A stretch of 62,144 nucleotides of DNA. Origin: an uncultured Pelagibacteraceae bacterium. Lineage in GTDB: Bacteria > Pseudomonadota > Alphaproteobacteria > Pelagibacterales > Pelagibacteraceae. A model generated the notes under the pieces. It ran no database searches. It saw only the letters and a program-made list of their open reading frames with translations, and was not told where the DNA came from. Location of the stretch: positions 81,177 through 143,320 of the forward strand of contig CACCFV010000002.1 of assembly GCA_902544985.1 (NCBI GenBank), written 5' to 3'. Positions 58,722-62,144 of the stretch are shown one piece after another (position 1 is the stretch's first letter; every line of letters begins with the position of its first letter). The position numbers and the translations under genes were made by a program.

Positions 58722-60262
58722 TGCTCAGCAATTTTCTTAAGAACTTATCTATTTTAAAAAAATTTTTATTCATAAATTCTATTTTTTTCACAATAATAGG
58801 CCTGTTCACATTCGTTTATTTGAAAAATGTCCAACCAAATTTAATTAAAAAAAAATCCTCAAATCATATTGAGGTTATCAATAATACAATTGATAATCTA
58901 ACAAGATTAAATGTAAAATTTGTTGAAAAAGATATAAGAACATTCTTGTTTTCAACAAGATTTCTTTTTCAGAACTTGGATAGAGTAATATTTTTTGATA
59001 ATAAACTTAATCTAATAGGAGACACTGATACATTAGACTTAGATCCAAGATCCTTTTCACAAAGGTTGGATACTATTGAGTTAGAGGTGTTGGACTCAAC
59101 AACAACAAAAAAAATCACTGAAGAAAAAAATATAGATATTGGAAATGAAAATAATGTGTCTTTAAATGATGTTCTTTTAAATTACGCAACGTCTAAAAAT
59201 TTTGGAATCCCTTTTACATTTACCGAGGAAGAATTTAATAAATTTAAATTGACTACCATCAAAAACGTGATGAAGGATGGAGAAAATATAGGATATTTAG
59301 CAATAACAGAGAATGCCAATGATATAAAAGCTGCTATAGATGAAAGAAAAACTTTTGTAATTAGGACTGCAATCGCAGTTGGGATCGTAATATTGATCTT
59401 TTCGTTTGTTTTAAATAGATATTTTTTAAAACCAATAAAAAATTTAGTCAGTTATACTAAAATCATAAAAAATAAAGACACAAAAAAAACAAATATAGAT
59501 ACATTAAAATTAAGAAATGATGAACTTGGTTTACTCTCTAATTCTTTGGATGATATGACTTTAGAATTACAAAAAAGAATTTCACATGCAGAAAATTTTT
59601 CAACTGATCTTGTACACGAAATTCGTAATCCATTGGCATCATTGAAAAGCGCATCAGAAATTTTACATGATGCACAAGACTCTGAACAGAGACTTAAATT
59701 GATTAACATTTTAAGCCACGATGTACAAAGAATTGAAAGACTGATCACTGATTACTCACAAATGTTAAAAGATGAAGTTGCATTAAGTAAAGAAAAAATA
59801 AAAAAAATAGATATTGAGCCAATAATTAAGTCAGTAGTTGATGATTTTAATAATATTTATAAAGTAAAAAGAGGAATTAATATTTCTTATAAAAATGATG
59901 GTAAAAATAAATATTTAATTAATGGAATCGAAAACAGAATTGAACAAATAATTGCAAATCTTTTAGATAATGCGATTTCTTTTAGTGATGATAATAAAGA
60001 TGTAATTGTGCAAGTTTCGAAATCGGAGGATAATAAAGTATACATAAAAATATTAGATGAGGGACAGGGTTTTAAAGAAATAGACACGAATAAAATATTT
60101 AAAAGATTCTACAGTAACAGACCAGATAAATTTGGACAGCATTCTGGTCTAGGGTTAAATATAGTAAAAAATTTAGTTGATTTACATAATGCCACAATCA
60201 AAGCATCTAATAGAGAAGATAAAAAAGGAGCGAGTATGGAAATAGAATTTCCAAAAGTTTAA
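58721..60262 (+). CDS. chvG: Sensor histidine kinase ChvG
   Basis: Membrane sensor kinase, 513 aa. It has TM1 near residues 15-35, a periplasmic sensor region of about 175 residues, TM2 near 212-234, a HAMP linker, phospho-acceptor His299 in LVHEIRNPLASLKSA, and the ATPase boxes with N (IIANLLDNAISFSDDN), DEGQGF, and GLGLNIVKNLVDLH. In other alphaproteobacteria ChvG responds to envelope or acid stress. hprK and PTS genes, often found after it, are absent. Confidence 0.88.
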   Translation: MLSNFLKNLSILKKFLFINSIFFTIIGLFTFVYLKNVQPNLIKKKSSNHIEVINNTIDNLTRLNVKFVEKDIRTFLFSTRFLFQNLDRVIFFDNKLNLIGDTDTLDLDPRSFSQRLDTIELEVLDSTTTKKITEEKNIDIGNENNVSLNDVLLNYATSKNFGIPFTFTEEEFNKFKLTTIKNVMKDGENIGYLAITENANDIKAAIDERKTFVIRTAIAVGIVILIFSFVLNRYFLKPIKNLVSYTKIIKNKDTKKTNIDTLKLRNDELGLLSNSLDDMTLELQKRISHAENFSTDLVHEIRNPLASLKSASEILHDAQDSEQRLKLINILSHDVQRIERLITDYSQMLKDEVALSKEKIKKIDIEPIIKSVVDDFNNIYKVKRGINISYKNDGKNKYLINGIENRIEQIIANLLDNAISFSDDNKDVIVQVSKSEDNKVYIKILDEGQGFKEIDTNKIFKRFYSNRPDKFGQHSGLGLNIVKNLVDLHNATIKASNREDKKGASMEIEFPKV

Positions 60263-60307
60263 AGAGTTTTATTGATTAATTAATTTTTAATTGTTAGAAG
60301 AGCCACG

Positions 60308-61594
60308 ATGGAAGATTATAAAGTAAGAGATTTATCACAAGCAGAATTTGGACGAAAAGAAATTTCAATTGCTGAAAGTGAAATGCCAGGACTTATGGCT
60401 TTAAGAGAGGAGTACGCTGGAAAATCTCCTTTAAAGGGTGCAAAAATTATAGGTTGTTTGCATATGACAATACAAACAGCAGTATTAATTGAAACCTTAG
60501 TAGATTTAGGTGCAGAAGTTAGATGGTCATCTTGTAACATTTTTTCTACTCAAGACCATGCAGCAGCAGCGATAGCAAAAGCTGGTATTCCAGTTTATGC
60601 GTGGAAGGGAGAAACAGAAGAGGAATATGTTTGGTGCATAAAACAAACCATTGAGGGTAAGAAAAGTTGGAAACCTAATATGCTTTTAGATGATGGTGGG
60701 GATTTAACAGCAATGATGCACAATGAATATAAAGATTTATTAAAAGATGTTAAAGGAGTTTCGGAAGAGACAACTACAGGGATAAAAGCTTTGAATAAAA
60801 TGGAAAAAGAAAATTCTTTGTTGGTTCCAGCAATAAATGTGAATGATTCTGTTACTAAATCAAAATTTGATAACTTGTATGGGTGTAGAGAAAGTTTAGT
60901 TGATGGAATTAGAAGAGCCACTGATGTAATGATGTCAGGAAAAATTGCAATTGTTGCAGGCTTTGGTGATGTTGGAAAAGGAAGTGCTGCATCATTAAGG
61001 CAGAGTGGGGCTCGTGTGTTGGTTACCGAAGCAGATCCAATATGCGCATTGCAAGCTGCAATGGAAGGTTACGAAGTTGTTTTAATGGATGAAGCAATTA
61101 GTAAAGCAGATATAGTTGTAACTGCGACCGGTAATAAAGATATTGTTACAGCTGACCATATGAGAGATATGAAGGATAGAGCAATCTTATGTAATATCGG
61201 ACATTTCGATAATGAAATCCAGGTTGAAGCTTTGAAAAATTACAAATGGACTGAAGTAAAACCTCAAGTACATGAAATTGAACTACCTAGCAAAAAAAGA
61301 ATAATTTTATTGGCAGAAGGTAGATTAGTAAATTTGGGTTGTGCTACAGGGCATCCAAGTTTTGTAATGAGCGCTTCTTTCACAAATCAAGTTATTGCTC
61401 AAATAGAACTATGGAATAATCATAAAAATTACAAAAACAAAGTTTATGTTTTACCAAAACATTTAGATGAGAAAGTAGCTACACTTCATCTTAAAAAAGT
61501 TGGTGCTAAATTAACTAAACTTTCTAAAGATCAAGCAGATTATATCAGTGTAGGGGTAGAGGGACCTTTCAAACCTAATGCCTATCGCTACTAA
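60308..61594 (+). CDS. ahcY: Adenosylhomocysteinase
   Basis: NAD-dependent hydrolysis of S-adenosylhomocysteine to homocysteine and adenosine, clearing the product of SAM methylation. The 428 aa product has [37 protein letters not shown] motif [36 protein letters not shown] and the C-terminal PFKPNAYRY. The 45-bp leader is too short for a known SAH riboswitch. An AGAAGAG lies 5-6 nt before the ATG. Its end overlaps tsaE by 17 bp. Confidence 0.97.
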   Translation: MEDYKVRDLSQAEFGRKEISIAESEMPGLMALREEYAGKSPLKGAKIIGCLHMTIQTAVLIETLVDLGAEVRWSSCNIFSTQDHAAAAIAKAGIPVYAWKGETEEEYVWCIKQTIEGKKSWKPNMLLDDGGDLTAMMHNEYKDLLKDVKGVSEETTTGIKALNKMEKENSLLVPAINVNDSVTKSKFDNLYGCRESLVDGIRRATDVMMSGKIAIVAGFGDVGKGSAASLRQSGARVLVTEADPICALQAAMEGYEVVLMDEAISKADIVVTATGNKDIVTADHMRDMKDRAILCNIGHFDNEIQVEALKNYKWTEVKPQVHEIELPSKKRIILLAEGRLVNLGCATGHPSFVMSASFTNQVIAQIELWNNHKNYKNKVYVLPKHLDEKVATLHLKKVGAKLTKLSKDQADYISVGVEGPFKPNAYRY

Positions 61595-62039
61595 AAGTGA
61601 TTTTGTCAATTTATCTTCAGAAAAAAAAACAAAGGAATTAGCTAAGCAGATTTCAAAGAAATTGAAATTAGGACATGTAGTTTTTTTTGTGGGTGAGATG
61701 GGTGTCGGAAAAACTACTTTTATTAGATATCTAATCAACAATTTTCAAAAACAAAATGGACTTAAAATAACTGAAGTAACAAGTCCTACATTCAATTTAT
61801 TAAATGAGTATCAAATTAAACAAATCAAAATTAATCATTATGATTTATTTAGAATAAATAGTTTAGATGAAATTCACAATCTAGGATTATTTGATGATAT
61901 TACTAATGCTATTACATTAATTGAATGGCCACAAAAAATAAAACCAAAACCAAAAAATTTGATAGAATTAAATTTTGAATATGGAAATGATTACAAGAAA
62001 CGAATATTAAAAATTAAGGGTTTAAATTTGCAATTATAG
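61578..62039 (+). CDS. tsaE: tRNA threonylcarbamoyladenosine synthesis ATPase TsaE
   Basis: P-loop ATPase that works with TsaB and TsaD to make t6A37 in tRNA. The 153 aa product has Walker [13 protein letters not shown] near residues 39-50, [13 protein letters not shown] and the [20 protein letters not shown] block. No other start is available downstream, so the start inside ahcY is accepted. The next gene begins 4 bp later. Confidence 0.94.
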   Translation: MPIATKSDFVNLSSEKKTKELAKQISKKLKLGHVVFFVGEMGVGKTTFIRYLINNFQKQNGLKITEVTSPTFNLLNEYQIKQIKINHYDLFRINSLDEIHNLGLFDDITNAITLIEWPQKIKPKPKNLIELNFEYGNDYKKRILKIKGLNLQL

Positions 62040-62043
62040 ATAA

Positions 62044-62144
62044 ATGCAAAATCTTAAAAAATTAAAAGGAGACGCGTCACATAGAAAGTTTTTTAGAAAG
62101 AAATCCAATTATGGTAATTCTATTGTAATTCAAGCAAAAAAGGA
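62044..62144 (+). CDS. amgK: AmgK-like phosphotransferase, N-terminal fragment (continues past the window)
   Basis: About 33 codons are visible. The GDASHRKFFRKK segment matches the GDASxRxFxR start of the AmgK family (aminoglycoside-phosphotransferase fold, N-acetylmuramate/GlcNAc anomeric kinase) normally found after tsaE in alphaproteobacteria. AmgK works in cell-wall sugar recycling, which fits the ampG gene earlier in the window. The call is limited by the short visible length. Confidence 0.65.
   Translation, partial: MQNLKKLKGDASHRKFFRKKSNYGNSIVIQAKK

Noticed and set aside
60263-60307. SAH riboswitch before ahcY
   Set aside because: The 45-bp gap is too short and too AT-rich, with no G/C stem.

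Overview
The window is a strongly AT-rich, gene-dense bacterial chromosome segment with almost no intergenic DNA. Most gaps are under 60 bp, many genes overlap by 1-20 bp, and no stretch of 300 bp or more lacks a gene. Gene content and order point to a streamlined marine alphaproteobacterium of the SAR11 / Candidatus Pelagibacter group. The evidence is DMSP demethylase with its dmdB/dmdC partners, mdh-sucCDAB-lpd, a SAM-II riboswitch before metXW, class I lysyl-tRNA synthetase, RegA and ChvG/ChvI regulators, and missing members of several conserved alphaproteobacterial clusters. I saw no tRNA, rRNA, CRISPR array, insertion sequence, prophage or clear intrinsic terminator.

Layout. 1-2669: end of ffh, then rpsP-trmD-rplS (no rimM). 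2681-5790: leuCDB. 5817-11088: DMSP demethylation operon (dmdC-like acyl-CoA dehydrogenase, dmdB-like CoA ligase, an unassigned alpha/beta hydrolase, dmdA). 11104-25544: asd, sdhCDAB, mmsA, mdh, sucCD, sucAB, lpd, covering most of the oxidative TCA branch. 25567-27522: priA. 27631-32416: F1 ATP synthase atpHAGDC. 32399-38935, minus strand: rplU-rpmA-obgE-proB-proA-nadD-rsfS-ctpA-rppH. 39000-41438, minus: metX-metW-gloB behind a SAM-II riboswitch. 41632-43610: hisC-tyrA. 43607-47167, minus: trkH-ampG-NlpC/P60 peptidase. 47256-50789: lysK-pyrD, rpmB-VUT transporter. 50786-53892, minus: ornithine decarboxylase, deoxyhypusine-synthase homologue, agmatinase-type ureohydrolase. 54040-54603: regA. 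54596-55147, minus: bioY. 55194-62144: polA, chvI-chvG, ahcY, tsaE and the start of an amgK-like kinase.

How the genes connect. DMSP demethylation feeds one-carbon units and a methylthio-acyl-CoA into central metabolism, and the same region encodes most of the TCA cycle. Methionine/SAM chemistry appears three times: SAM-sensed metXW, ahcY and dmdA. Peptidoglycan recycling is suggested by AmpG, a cytoplasmic NlpC/P60 peptidase and an AmgK-like kinase.

The most notable observation is in succinate dehydrogenase. Both residues that normally ligate heme b are replaced (SdhC Gln80, SdhD Phe63), and SdhD contains no histidine at all, so this may be a heme-free complex II in an organism from iron-poor water. 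Other leads are an unassigned hydrolase inside the DMSP operon, a deoxyhypusine-synthase homologue in a polyamine operon, several promoters whose -10 box nearly touches the start codon, and a three-half-site dyad between odc and regA. All functional statements rest on motif reading, family knowledge and context; no database search was run.
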